A stretch of 64,000 nt of DNA, from contig CM027382.1 of NCBI GenBank assembly GCA_015680905.1, positions 13,985,501-14,049,500 of the forward strand, given 5' to 3'. Positions 1 to 9,186 of this stretch are shown here, piece after piece. A program made the position numbers and the translations under genes. How positions within the stretch are numbered: the stretch's first letter is position 1; every line of letters starts with the position of its first letter. Origin of the DNA: Coptis chinensis (taxonomy: Eukaryota > Streptophyta > Magnoliopsida > Ranunculales > Ranunculaceae). A model generated the notes under the pieces. It was not told where the DNA came from. It ran no database searches and was given only the letters and a program-made list of their open reading frames with translations.

Positions 1-82
1 TGCTAAAAGGGTCTTAAATTTGGAAAGAGTAAAAAACCCAACCAAAGTTAAAACCTTGGCTAGCAGCTGCCATAATAAGTTT

Positions 83-183
83 CGGGAGACGGACGACATA
101 GTTTCTACCGTCTGTTGGTTATTTATATACAGACTGTTGGTTATTTATGTATAGACGGCAGAAACTATGCCGTCTGTCTCCCG
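83..183. repeat. Imperfect inverted repeat / hairpin near the left end of the outer element
   Basis: CGGGAGACGGACGACATAG on the left pairs with CTATGCCGTCTGTCTCCCG on the right with few mismatches. The loop holds two direct copies of CTGTTGGTTATTTAT. A related sequence (GGCGGCAGAGTTTATGCAG) occurs near the other end at about 6295-6315, so this is probably a subterminal repeat of the outer element. Confidence 0.6.
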
Positions 184-579
184 TTTTAATTAAATGGACG
201 GACGGACAACAGAAAAAATGCCATCTGTACTGTGACGCAAAAACTGATAAATCTTGTTCTTCTTTTCATATACAAATTCTCTGAAAATTCATATCCATTG
301 TACTCCATTCATTCCATTCCACTTACTCCACAATCCATTACTATTCATTCCACAACTCAACAATCCACACATCTATTCAACTAACCAAAATTCATTCATT
401 AAACATAATCCATACAAACATCAATCAATATAAACATAAATAATAATAATAATAATAATAAATAAATAAACTAATTTCGACTCAAACCCTCGCTAGATTG
501 CCTCTTTTTTTATTTACTCTATTGCTGTGATTCTCACAATGTTATTTCTAGAATCTGCACTTTTAACTCTGCGACTCTA

Positions 580-814
580 TTATGTGAATTTTGTTTCTCT
601 TCTCTCTCGGCCACCAAATAATAATAGTATTCGTCGGTTGTAGTCATAACCGAATCGCGCATCCCATGCATCATTAGAGGCGACTCGGCATATCGCACTA
701 TAAGTGTAGCCTACAAAAAAATCAATAACTTTAAGAAAAATTATCACTATAAACCAAATATAATTCAAGTTTCAAAATATAAACCAAATACTAACCTCAT
801 CTAAAGTGTCAAAA
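580..814 (-). pseudogene. C-terminal part of an unidentified ORF, cut off by the CACTA insertion
   Basis: Minus-strand sequence left of the CACTA element. A short exon-like piece (about 795-814) reads FDTLDEV up to a GTTAGTATTT donor-like site. After a putative intron, a 3' exon ends with NDAWDARFGYDYNRR and a stop at about 580. It would continue the ORF at 5539-5909 if the CACTA element and one copy of its target duplication were absent. I do not recognise the protein. The exon structure is inference. Confidence 0.35.
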
Positions 815-835
815 CACTACACCATAACTGGCTAT

Positions 836-1090
836 TTGCAACGGCAAAAAACCGTTGCTAATAATTTTCGCAACACTTTTTAAGCGTTACAAATATGGCT
901 TGGGTAAAGCGTTGGGAATATTTGCAACGGTTAATAAGCGTTGCAAACAGAAATTTCCAACGGTCAATAAGCGTTAGTAATATGTTAAAAATATTACCAA
1001 CGGTTCTTAACCGTTGCAAAGTTGTTTGTTAATTTAAAAAAAATCATTTAAAAATCATTTGTAACGGTTATAAACCGTTGCTGATGGGTT
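836..1090. repeat. Left subterminal repeat array of the CACTA element
   Basis: About ten short copies, in both orientations, of GCAACGGTTAATAAGCGTTG-type units: CAACGG, AACCGTTGC, AAGCGTTGC and AACGGTTATAAACCGTTG. In CACTA elements such subterminal repeats are the binding sites of the TNPA/TNP1-type protein. The function here is inferred from the family. Confidence 0.75.
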
Positions 1091-1289
1091 GCTAAAAAAA
1101 AAAATTAATTTATCATATTTTGTAGCCACATTGCTTTATGTGCAAGCTTAATCAAGGCCAAAATTACAACTTTACAAGTCTGCAAAGTAAACTTCCGAAT
1201 TGGAACAAAACCTTAAAAACAGTAATTAGTTATAATAATAACAATTATGATACTAGTACTGATGGTCAACAAATAATGACCATACTTAC

Positions 1290-1711
1290 ATCAGCAATTA
1301 GAGGGCACAAAATATCTTCTTGGCCATATTGTTTACTAGCAACAACAACTTTCATGCGGAGAACAACTTCATCCTTGTTCCTTACATCCATAATCTCTGA
1401 ACCTTCCTCTACCAACTCATCTAAAAGTTCAATTGCCTGAAAAATAAATATACAAAAAAGTCTCAATTCATACACTTTATCAAGATGAGTTCTTTCCAAA
1501 TATAAATACAAACCTTAGCAATAGCTTTAGTGTATCCACTAATAATTTCACTCGGGTGCAATCCCGACCTGATAAGCTCCTCAGCATTTTATAAAAGTTC
1601 CCCAGAAAATGATATCGTTAGATTAGTTCCATCACCAATTTCCTCATGCTATGCCTTTCCAGCTAACACCAATATCTTTGCTCCAATAGTCTCTCCTCCA
1701 CATGCGGCGAG
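1290..1711 (-). pseudogene. CCT8: Captured fragment of CCT8 (T-complex protein 1 subunit theta)
   Basis: Two exon-like blocks on the minus strand match plant CCT8, a subunit of the cytosolic chaperonin TRiC that folds actin and tubulin. Block one (about 1540-1711) contains EEIGDGTNLTISFSGELL and EELIRSGLHPSEIISGYTKA. Then comes an intron (about 1440-1538, donor GTTTGTATTT). Block two (about 1290-1439) contains EEGSEIMDVRNKDEVVLRMK and ASKQYGQEDILCPLIAD, ending at a GTAAGT donor. Two glutamine codons expected in block one read as TAG and TAA, consistent with C-to-T decay. Only the middle of a roughly 545-residue protein is present. The piece is directly preceded, with no intron, by ABC-transporter sequence. 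Confidence 0.85.
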
Positions 1712-2490
1712 CTTGTCACCTCCAACATCCATGTTGCCGGATTGTATCCATCTCGTATCTTTGGGACTCCATTAACACTCTTGAAAAATAAAATCAAGTT
1801 GTTCAAGATCTGATTAAGTCACGAAAGTGATAAAACCAAGAACTCAACAGCAAGTTCCATGTGTCCTCACCTCAAAGTACTTAATTAGATGGCAAGAATT
1901 GCAGCCCCAATGGTCCAACATATATTTCTTCTCCTCCTCGTTTCATTAGGAAGAGCTGCAAGCATGTAGAAAGACTTAATACTTACCCACCTTTAGTTGT
2001 ATGAGATATATATATATGCGTGACTCAACCCCTCGTAATGTGGTCGGGATCCGGGAACTCGGGACAATTGTCTTGGTGTGTCAAATTTGTCAATAATAAC
2101 TAGTATATGTATGTCAATCTTTTGAGTCCTTGGAACCCCACCCTATATCGTCAAAATGTAAGCGACACACTGTCATTGACAATCTCATACCTCATCAAAC
2201 GCCTCAAAAATGTCAATGCTAGGTGGTGAATGGTGCACACCACAGTTCTTCCACGGTGTCCACCGTGTGTTCCTCACGGGTCCTCATCACAATAGTACCG
2301 CTCTCGGCATCAAGTCCGAGGTTGGTTCATCCATGAAAATTATGGAGGGATTGGCAACCCAGCTCAACTGCAATAGTGAGCCGCTTACCTTTGCTCGTTG
2401 AGAGCCCATTCACTCCGTGCAACCCTACTAGTGCTCCCCTGAGTGATTTCAGTTCAACAAGTTCCATGACTTCCTCAATAAACATCTGCG
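1712..2490 (-). pseudogene. Captured fragment of a PDR-type (ABCG) full-size ABC transporter
   Basis: Three exon-like blocks on the minus strand match the second nucleotide-binding domain of plant pleiotropic drug resistance transporters. Block one (about 2185-2490) reads [20 protein letters not shown] and KRLTIAVEL, then, past frame changes in the Walker B region, IDIFEAFDE and a GTATGAGATT donor. Block two (about 1870-1957) reads LFLMKRGGEEIYVGPLG, ending near LIKYFE. Block three (about 1712-1790) reads NGVPKIRDGYNPATWMLEVT and then runs straight into CCT8 sequence. Introns separate the blocks, so the source was genomic. The parent is a plasma-membrane exporter of about 1400 residues. Only about 150 residues are represented, so this is not functional. 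Confidence 0.82.
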
Positions 2491-2964
2491 ACATTAGATT
2501 TCCGAGTTAGATAATACCATGTATTAGCTATAACCATCTCTCTAGACACTCATGCAACTACCCAGAATAGGCCCACAGCCATTTGATCAATTAACAGTAG
2601 TAGAAAGTAATGTCTCAACAACTGCAACAAGGCAATCCAAAGACGTCATTGAAAGCTAAAAAAGAAGAGAACTCTAACCTCTGCTGAAACTTATGTCTCA
2701 GAACTCGAAAATGAGACCATATAAAAATTTCATAACTTGAACAAGATGGATAGGTTTCTAAATCAAAGTTATCGAAATCAATAAAGTTACCTTTAGTGCA
2801 CTTTTCACGGACTCAATGACTCAAACTCAACAAACCAAAAGCAGAATCCCCCTCGCTGGCCGAAGTAACAACCAATAGAGAACCAAAACCACATTAAAAA
2901 AATTGCAACCCATGATATGTTTGACAAATGTTAATTAAGGAATGAGGAGAGTATATATTAGTAC
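2491..2964. other. CACTA interior without recognisable coding sequence
   Basis: Intron-like AT-rich sequence upstream (in minus-strand sense) of the ABC transporter block, ending in an acceptor-like CGCAG next to the block. I see no further exon. The left breakpoint of the 22 kb tandem duplication lies at about 2940 within it. Confidence 0.5.
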
Positions 2965-3087
2965 TTCTGACTTGTATACCATTTGGTCTGATTTTCCCAA
3001 AAGTTTTGAACTCTTCCTCGACTTCTGAGATTGAAGCATTTAAGGGCAAACTCTTTACATAGATAGAGTAGGTATAGAATGTTTGCG
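2965..3087 (-). pseudogene. Captured exon of a G3BP-like NTF2/RRM protein
   Basis: The minus-strand exon lies between an acceptor CTGCAG and a GTACTAATAT donor. It reads YSIYVKSLPLNASISEVEEE then FKTFGKIRPNGIQVRS. This is the start of the RRM of plant G3BP-like proteins (NTF2 domain followed by RRM), with the RNP2-like IYVKSLP and the helix SEVEEEFKTFG. Parent proteins bind RNA and are linked to stress granules. The rest of the RRM and the NTF2 domain are absent. A degraded version sits at 25170-25310 just after the duplication junction. Confidence 0.78.
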
Positions 3088-3955
3088 CTGCAGATCCAAT
3101 ACCCAAATAAACAAATCTTAGAGATACCTGAACACATAATCAAGCACAATTCCTTTTAGTAAGCACATCAATAAAACTCCAGTAGTATGGTTTGGAAAAC
3201 TGATTATCATACTTTAGCCAGTTGCGAAGAGTCAACTCCTTTCTAGTTTCAACTACTTATTAGTTCAGCACGAAACAATAGTTAATAAACAAAATAAATA
3301 GAATATAATGAGTGAAAGCGAGAGAGTTAAAAAATGTGCACTGCGGAATTATATTCAATATATGTGTTGTGTGCTACCTGGTAAAAGTCTACAACTGTCA
3401 TGGAAAATTATGGTGAAAGGTGCTACAATTCCGCCGTGGTTTCTCCCAGTGAGAGTGTGTGTGGTCAGAGAAAGATAAGGGTGGCTAGGCAAAAAAGGAA
3501 AGTGAGGGAGATGGGGACGAAGTGGTGAGTGTTTCATTTGGAAACTCCATTAAGTGTAGCCAACAATCTAGCAAGGCATGTGAGAAAGTTCGATACCATC
3601 TCATTTCAAGGAAGAAGGAAAGCTTAAAGCTTATCCAAGAACATACAAAAACAAAAATATTTCACTGCTCAAACACATGCACCAACACTCGACATTATAA
3701 CAAAATTCAGTGTCTTCCAATGGGATCATTCCAAAACTTGCATGATTAGACTTATTCTAGAACTGCATTTTAAGTTAATGAGAAACTGAATATATTTCCA
3801 AATATTCAGTGAAAATCTACAACAAAAAACTGGATAGGGGAACAAGTTAATGAGAGAAGCCTAAACAAAATTAACAAAAAACAAAAAAACAAAAAAGACA
3901 ATAAGATATTTCACTAAACCAAACCAAAAAAAAAAGAAGGAAAGAGAGACTCACA

Positions 3956-4345
3956 GTGAATGCATTTTCCACCAAATGAAATACACGCCCTTGCATACCA
4001 ACAAGCTCATCAAAGGGCACATCTTCAGCACCATCAACATCATCCAAACCATCAAACATCTGTTCAACTTGTGCCTCAAGGCGTCTTTGCTTGCATTTCC
4101 AACTGGCGGCGACATTCTCTGCATTTCTTCTAATCATTTCACCAGCCCCAACAATACCTTGACCACCACCAACATTCTCAACGTCATCCATTCTATTTGC
4201 CACAACAGGTGGTCTTCTAGCAGCACGAGCACCGTCATCTCTCTCAACATCCTGAGCACCACCACCAATCTCCCTTAAATGTCTAAAATAATCCCTCAAA
4301 GAAGTAGCTCCAAGAAATATAAAAACAATACTAGCAGAAAGTAAG
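3956..4345 (-). pseudogene. Captured fragment of a DOA10/SUD1 (CER9)-like membrane E3 ubiquitin ligase
   Basis: The minus-strand exon starts ASIVFIFLGATSLRDYFRHL and continues through an R/E-rich loop (GAGEMIRRNAENVAA, EAQVEQMFDGLDDVDGAEDV). It ends VPFDELVGMQGRVFHLVENA then FT at a GTGAGTCT donor. This matches the region after the first transmembrane helices of plant SUD1/CER9, the homologue of yeast Doa10, an ER-membrane E3 ligase acting in protein quality control and in cuticle and sterol metabolism. The parent exceeds 1000 residues and has an N-terminal RINGv domain, absent here. About 130 residues are retained with an open frame. The unit B copy (26150-26470) is more scrambled. Confidence 0.85.
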
Positions 4346-4509
4346 ATACATGACTCAAAAACAATCTATGTGCCTCACTAAAACTCCTGACAAATGACAA
4401 CCTCCAAATCCAAAATGTAATAAACAGTATTATAAGTAGCTAAATTGAAAGTACAAACACAAGTCGTAAAATAAACTGCAAAATCTAGCTCCCTTAAATC
4501 TAGCTCTCA

Positions 4510-4620
4510 CAAATTTCAGTGAGTAAAGATATTTTCCGCTTCCTGTGAGCGCTCTTTCCAAAAGGCTTCTTTGTACAAAAGAGCATTCTTTCTATTATGA
4601 GCGGCCTGAAAACGCAAGTG
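4510..4620 (-). pseudogene. Short unassigned coding-like piece in the CACTA cargo
   Basis: The minus strand reads AAHNRKNALLYKEAFWKERS before losing frame. The amino-acid usage looks protein-like, and the piece sits between the F-box/LRR-like and SUD1-like fragments. I do not recognise the family. It could be a further captured exon or chance. Confidence 0.3.
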
Positions 4621-4710
4621 AAAGTATGTGAACAAATAACTAAACTTTGCACCTACTGCTAGTCAAACTTTAAGTTATTACACAAAAGAACATACTACAA
4701 AATACTCACA

Positions 4711-5060
4711 AAAATATCTAATTCCTTCAGATATGGTGCGCTTCTACATAGGCAAAGAACAGCAAGAATTTGTTTGGAGTCTTCGAAGTTGACACACAAT
4801 GTGATGGATTTGAGGTGACTATAAGTTCCTTGTAATCCCTCTCTTGCAGTATTAATTGGGGAAAGCTAGAAACCAACAGAGAAAACAAAAGTCACTAAAG
4901 TCGGGAACTAAATTGTATGAAGACAAACATATAGGATTATAGGAATGCCAAAGAAACTTACCTCCGTGAACTGATAGTCAATAAAAAATTGCTGAATTTC
5001 ATCTAGCTGCCCACAAACTCTTGGAAAGGTAGCATATTTTGTGTTTGCTAGATTGTTGGC
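4711..5060 (-). pseudogene. Captured F-box/LRR(FBD)-like fragment
   Basis: Minus-strand exon (about 4711-4866) with leucine-rich-repeat spacing: GTYSHLKSITLCVNFEDSKQ, ILAVLCLCRSAPYLKELDIF. This resembles the LRR/FBD part of plant F-box proteins, the substrate receptors of SCF ubiquitin ligases. A second block (about 4970-5050) reads FPRVCGQLDEIQQFF and may belong to the same source. The F-box itself is not visible. The match is to a very large, fast-evolving family, so the assignment is general. Confidence 0.55.
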
Positions 5061-5344
5061 TACACTTAATGGGGGGGGATAGAAAGAAACGGCGTACGAG
5101 ATGATGATATAAACTGGATCTGGATCGAGATGATGATTTTGAGGAAAAAGAATTTCAATTGTAGGGATTTTGAAATGCGTATGAGAAGGTATTGAGCCTT
5201 GAGCTTCTTGAATTGAATAGAGAGAGGGAGAGCTGACGAGTAAGAGTGTAGCGGTTGTGAGAGAGAGAGAGAGAAGGGGGAGGAGGCTGGAGAGTGTAGA
5301 GGCGGTGAGAGAGAGAGACAGAGGAGAGAAAATAAAATTATGTT

Positions 5345-5520
5345 TTAAGTTTTTAATTTGTAACACTTCACAAACGCTTTTTAAGCGTTAACAATTAATT
5401 CCTGAAATTCACTTAAATAAACCAACGCTTTACAATATTGCCAACGCTTATGTAGCGTTGGTAACTTGCTAACGGTAAATAACCGTTGCAAAGCAAAAAA
5501 TGTGCGTGTTGCAAATATCC
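5345..5520. repeat. Right subterminal repeat array of the CACTA element
   Basis: Mirror of the left array: AAACGCTTTTTAAGCGTTAAC, CCAACGCTT, GTAGCGTTGG and AACGGTAAATAACCGTTGCAA motifs occur before the terminal TATTATGGTGTAGTG. The unit B equivalent is at 27543-27690. Confidence 0.75.
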
Positions 5521-5538
5521 TATTATGGTGTAGTGAAA

Positions 5539-5909
5539 TTCGGGACAAGGTTCGGAAGATAACTTTGATCAACATGAGGTATATGTATGGCAACATGCAT
5601 TCCCTGAGATATAACTATGTCATAGCTCCATGGGTTATCCGGATCGGAAAGAGCTGGAACAAAAGACTCGTAAGGACCTTGAGATGAAGAGTAGGGCTCA
5701 GCAGGGTGTGGGATACGCAAATCACATATAATAGCCTTATGTCCCACAAAGTCCATATTAGCAGCTCTGTATATGTTAGCAAGCAATATAGGACCCCTTG
5801 AGACGTAATCCCAGTAACTATCATAGTCACTATTCACATCTAAATATAGAGAAACTTGTGGCCACAAGTCTTGATTCATTCTAAGATAGAACCTCCACAA
5901 TTTCAACAT
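5539..5909 (-). pseudogene. N-terminal part of an unidentified ORF split by the CACTA insertion
   Basis: The minus-strand open frame starts MLKLWRFYLRMNQDLWPQVS and runs about 120 residues through NPWSYDIVISQGMHVAIHIP and VDQSYLPNLVPNF, where the CACTA terminus begins. The continuation on the far side is at 580-814. It lies inside the PIF/Harbinger-like element. The protein is not a transposase I know and could be a captured host exon or an element ORF. A scrambled second copy is at 27707-28075 in unit B. Confidence 0.4.
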
Positions 5910-6555
5910 TAAACTAATCCAAACATTAAACTAATCCCTTTAACCTCATAATTCCAACATTCTAATTCAACAAACAATTCAACATTCTAATTCAACATTA
6001 AACTAATCAAAATAACTCACAATCAACAACACCGCAATCTCATACAGAGCAATAGTATCGCAGAATATTCACCATTCAATTCCATTCAATTATAATATTC
6101 AAACATTCAATTCAATTCAAACTATTTCTAAAATCGAATTTGAATAGGAGAGAGTGAAACTTACGAGTATTGAGCACAAAAACGGAGATTGAGGAATGAA
6201 AGAGTGAGGAGAGAGGAGGAGTTTCTCGAGTTTGTTTTTGGTAGTGAGGGGAGATTGAGAAGAGATTTGTGTGTTATAACGTCTGGAGTATACAGGCGGC
6301 AGAGTTTATGCAGAAATTTTACTGTCCGTATCCCGAACTTAACAGCTGCTAAAAGTGTCCATTGGACTAGTTTTTCGAATTTCGGCTGCCAAATTTGGTT
6401 GGGGCTGCTAAAAGGCCTATGTGGCACATTTTAGCAGCCCATTATAGCTGCTTTCCATTGGACTTGCTCTAAGGTACTCAAAAGAGGATAGATAACAGTC
6501 CCAATGCAAAAGAAGATTATAAAATAAAAGACAATTGCGAACAAGTTGAAAACAA

Positions 6556-6672
6556 TCATTTATCCATCCAAATGACACATCTAAGGCTCTTCCCAACTAG
6601 TAGCAAATCAAAAGCTTTGTTGATATCTTCAAAAGCCACTTCATGAGTGACAAAATCATCCAAATTAAGCTC
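6556..6672 (-). pseudogene. Last exon of an alcohol dehydrogenase-like gene (relic)
   Basis: The minus-strand exon follows an acceptor CGACAG and reads ELNLDDFVTHEVAFEDINKA then FDLLLVGKSLRCVIWMDK and stop. This is the C-terminus of plant zinc-dependent alcohol dehydrogenases (the usual form is FITH..F..INKAFDL...G..LRC.I.M). No zinc-binding or NAD-binding exons are seen in the 3 kb to the right, so only the terminal exon persists. It lies 84 bp from the end of the PIF/Harbinger-like element. The second copy is at 28740-28856. Confidence 0.7.
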
Positions 6673-7059
6673 CTGTCGAATGCAATATGATTATCAAGAA
6701 AAAGAAGAAATATAGATGAAGCAAAGAAGCTTTCCGGGTTCATTATAATCATTCAAACAAATAATACACGGACATCCTTCTTGAGCATATTTTGTTAATA
6801 AACACATAAAATAAGAAGAAAAAGTTTGGCAAATTCATATTGACTAACAAGGAGACCAAGGGGAAGCACAACTAAGATACTACCTGGTAGTGTTACCAAC
6901 TTAAACATAACCCAATTCACATAATGTAATCCATAGAACTACAACTTCCATTGTATCTAAAACGATACAATTATGAGACAAGATTTGCATTGAAGAGTCA
7001 CTATAATAACCGCACCATAATGTAGCCAACTATTGCGGATTGTACCAATGATTACAATT
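6673..7059. other. No recognisable gene
   Basis: AT-rich sequence between the ADH-like exon and the local direct repeats. Open frames are short, hydrophobic by composition and unsupported. Confidence 0.4.
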
Positions 7060-7370
7060 GCGAACACGAAATGCAATGATCAGGAAGAGAGTTAGATAAA
7101 AATGATCCGTCGCAGTATCTCTGTTTTCGAATATGAACTCCCAAGTACTGTGACAAGGTTGATGTTGCCCCCACACATGTGATCAAGCCTCATAACCTCC
7201 AAAGCAATATTCACAACTTTTAACTCACTTTCTACATGGGACAATTTTGTGAATTCCACTTTTATGTATTTGGGCACTAGACCCCCCAAAAACCGTTTTT
7301 TTTCTCCTTAACATCATAAACCCCACTCATTATCTACATTTGGGTTTTTCTATTGCCCTCAGACCCCATA
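7060..7370. repeat. Local direct repeat, copy 1
   Basis: About 300 bp strongly similar to 7935-8310, sharing CCAAAGCAATATTCACAAC, GACAATTTTGTGAATTCCAC and CTCCTTAACATCATAA. The second copy lies inside the foldback loop and this one outside it. Read on the minus strand both give a short similar peptide (KVVNIALEVMRLDH), family unknown. Confidence 0.75.
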
Positions 7371-7469
7371 AGGGGCGAGTGCACCAAACGGAATAGCAAC
7401 ACTCGTTTCTAGTTTGACAACAAAATGAGTTTTCTTGAATATGAAGGTTTCCTATCGAAGAAAAAAAAA

Positions 7470-7775
7470 ACTTCATTTATCATTTATTTTGAGTCCAAAA
7501 CCATTAAAAAGAGACAAATGTGTTTTTGAATGTTTGATGGGTTAATGAAACTAAAACAAATAGCAAATAGTCCAAAGCCCAACTGGTCAGTTTGTATAAT
7601 TCTAATCACCCATAACAAACTTGTAAGCTCTTCCTCCTTTCTTTCACTCTCAATTATTAACACAATCGTCAATAAAAAACAAAAAACAAATCTAGAAAGG
7701 ACTTAGGGCGCAGCTTGTTGCATGCTTGTCATAATTATTTGTAAAATTCGTTATCATTATCAATAAAATTTCCAC
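7470..7775 (+). repeat. Foldback element, left arm
   Basis: About 305 bp complementary to 8430-8780. Shared blocks include CAAATAGCCAAAGGC-type sequence, TTGGACTC and the inner edge CCACTTAAAAAAA. The arms enclose a loop of about 650 bp. No flanking target duplication was resolved. Confidence 0.75.
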
Positions 7776-7934
7776 TTAAAAAAACAAAACAAAACAAGAT
7801 AATTTTTTACTTTCAATGCTAATTTTTTATAGTTTTCAACTCTGACTCTTTACGAAGCAAGCCATTTGCATTTTTACAATCAAAAGCGGCACTCAACTTT
7901 GTAGAAGTTGCTTCAGTGATGAGTTGGTTATCCA

Positions 7935-8310
7935 TTCGCGAACACAAAATGCAATGATCAGGAAAAGAGTTGGATAAAGATGATCTCGTCGCAGTGCTCC
8001 CTGTTTTCGAATCTGAACTCCCAAGTACTGTGATCAAGCCTCATAGCCTCCAAAGCAATATTCACAACTTTTAACTCACTTTCTACACGGGACAATTTTG
8101 TGAATTCCACTTTTATGTCTTTGGCACTAGACCCCCCAAAAAACAGTTTTTTTTCTCCTTAACATCATAACCCACTCATTGTCCATATTATTTCCTCCCA
8201 GAAAGACATATAGTCTACACATTTTAATGGAATTATCAAAGTGGGCATTTTACTTTTGGTGGCAATGCTTATCTAAATTTGGACTTTTCTATTGCTCTCT
8301 GACCCTTTAT
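7935..8310. repeat. Local direct repeat, copy 2 (inside the foldback loop)
   Basis: Counterpart of 7060-7370 with a roughly 60-bp insertion near 8190-8260. Minus-strand short frames here (for example EATSTKLSAAFDCKNANGLL) are not recognised. Confidence 0.7.
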
Positions 8311-8429
8311 CTACAACAATTCAATAAATTGTTAACTTTCTATAATGTTATAAGTCTATATAAACTCTATTATCATGTGCAAAAAACTATAAAATATTAA
8401 CATTAAAAATAAAAAATTGCCTTATTTAT

Positions 8430-8780
8430 TTTTTATTATTTTTTTAAGTGGAAATTTTATTGATAATGATAACGAATTTTATAAATAATTAGGACAAACA
8501 TGTAACAAACTACTCCTCAAGTTCTTTCTGAATTTGTTTTTTTATTTTTGTTTTTTGTTTTTTTAGGTTGAGGTCTGACATTTTTAAAAAAATTAAGAGT
8601 AAAAGAAAAGAGGGAGAGCTTACGTGTTTGTTATAGGTTATTAGAATTATACAAACTCACCGGTTGGGTTTTAGGCCTTTGGCTATTTGTTTTAGTCTCA
8701 TTAACCAATAAAACATTCAAATACACATTTGTCCATTTTTAATGGTTTTGGACTCAAGATAACTGATGAATGATAATTTT
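8430..8780 (-). repeat. Foldback element, right arm
   Basis: Inverted partner of 7470-7775, from TTTTTTTAAGTGGAAATTTT at its inner edge to GGACTCAAGATAACTGATG at its outer edge. It differs by several small indels and T-tracts. Confidence 0.75.
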
Positions 8781-9186
8781 GTAAAGGCAAAAAGAGAAGT
8801 AAAAAAAAGTTGGTTTATTGGAATGTTTTTTATTAGTTTTTTTTTCATACTATTTTTTTTTTTTTTTATTATATTCTCATTATAGTTGTGAAAATTTTGG
8901 AGGTGCGGTAGTGGAAGTTTGCAAAATTGGAGGGTACGAATCCTTATAGTTTAAAGGTTTTTCTAGGCTAGTAGTGGAGCTTTTCTAATCTCCGGGAGGG
9001 ACGGGAGTGTTGTTTGACGCGCCCATCCTTTGGCTGTAATGTTTAATGACCAACATCCGTCTATATATTATAAGAAATATATGTTCTTGTTTAGAGAATG
9101 CTCTTTATTTTGAATGGTTGATTCTATTTGTTTCCCAATATTCTGACTGGTATATTGTTACATTGGACTTGTACTGTGATTTACAG

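Larger units (their letters stand above)
815..5535. mobile_element. Non-autonomous CACTA (CMC/EnSpm) transposon carrying host gene fragments (Pack-CACTA)
   Basis: The element starts CACTACACCATAA and ends TTATGGTGTAGTG, a perfect CACTA-type terminal inverted repeat of at least 12 bp. It is flanked by a 3-bp duplication AAA (812-814 and 5536-5538). Subterminal regions are packed with AACCGTTGC/AAGCGTTGC-type repeats, as is usual for this superfamily. No TNP1 or TNP2-like transposase is visible. Instead the body carries, on the minus strand, pieces of at least five unrelated host genes with introns retained, so capture was from genomic DNA. Unit B keeps only the right half (25151-27706), because the tandem-duplication breakpoint lies inside this element. 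Confidence 0.88.
1..6469 (-). mobile_element. PIF/Harbinger-like DNA transposon (right part), interrupted by a CACTA element
   Basis: The right end, read on the minus strand, begins GAGCAAGTCCAATGGAAAGC, which resembles the GAGCATCTCCAATGG ends of plant PIF/Harbinger and Tourist elements. It is followed on the plus strand by TAA (6470-6472), the expected 3-bp target. The first bases of the window (TGCTAAAAGGG...) resemble the right subterminal sequence GGCTGCTAAAAGGCC at about 6400, so the window seems to start just inside the left end. The inserted CACTA element (815-5535) splits it, leaving about 1.7 kb of its own sequence. Low-complexity ATTCAA/CATTCC-rich stretches lie at 290-480 and 5900-6130. 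I see no recognisable Harbinger transposase, so family assignment rests on the termini only. Unit B has the right end at 28654. Confidence 0.55.

Noticed and set aside
6673-7300. Further alcohol dehydrogenase exons upstream of the terminal exon
   Set aside because: No zinc- or NAD-binding motifs appear in any frame. The open frames there are short and unrelated.
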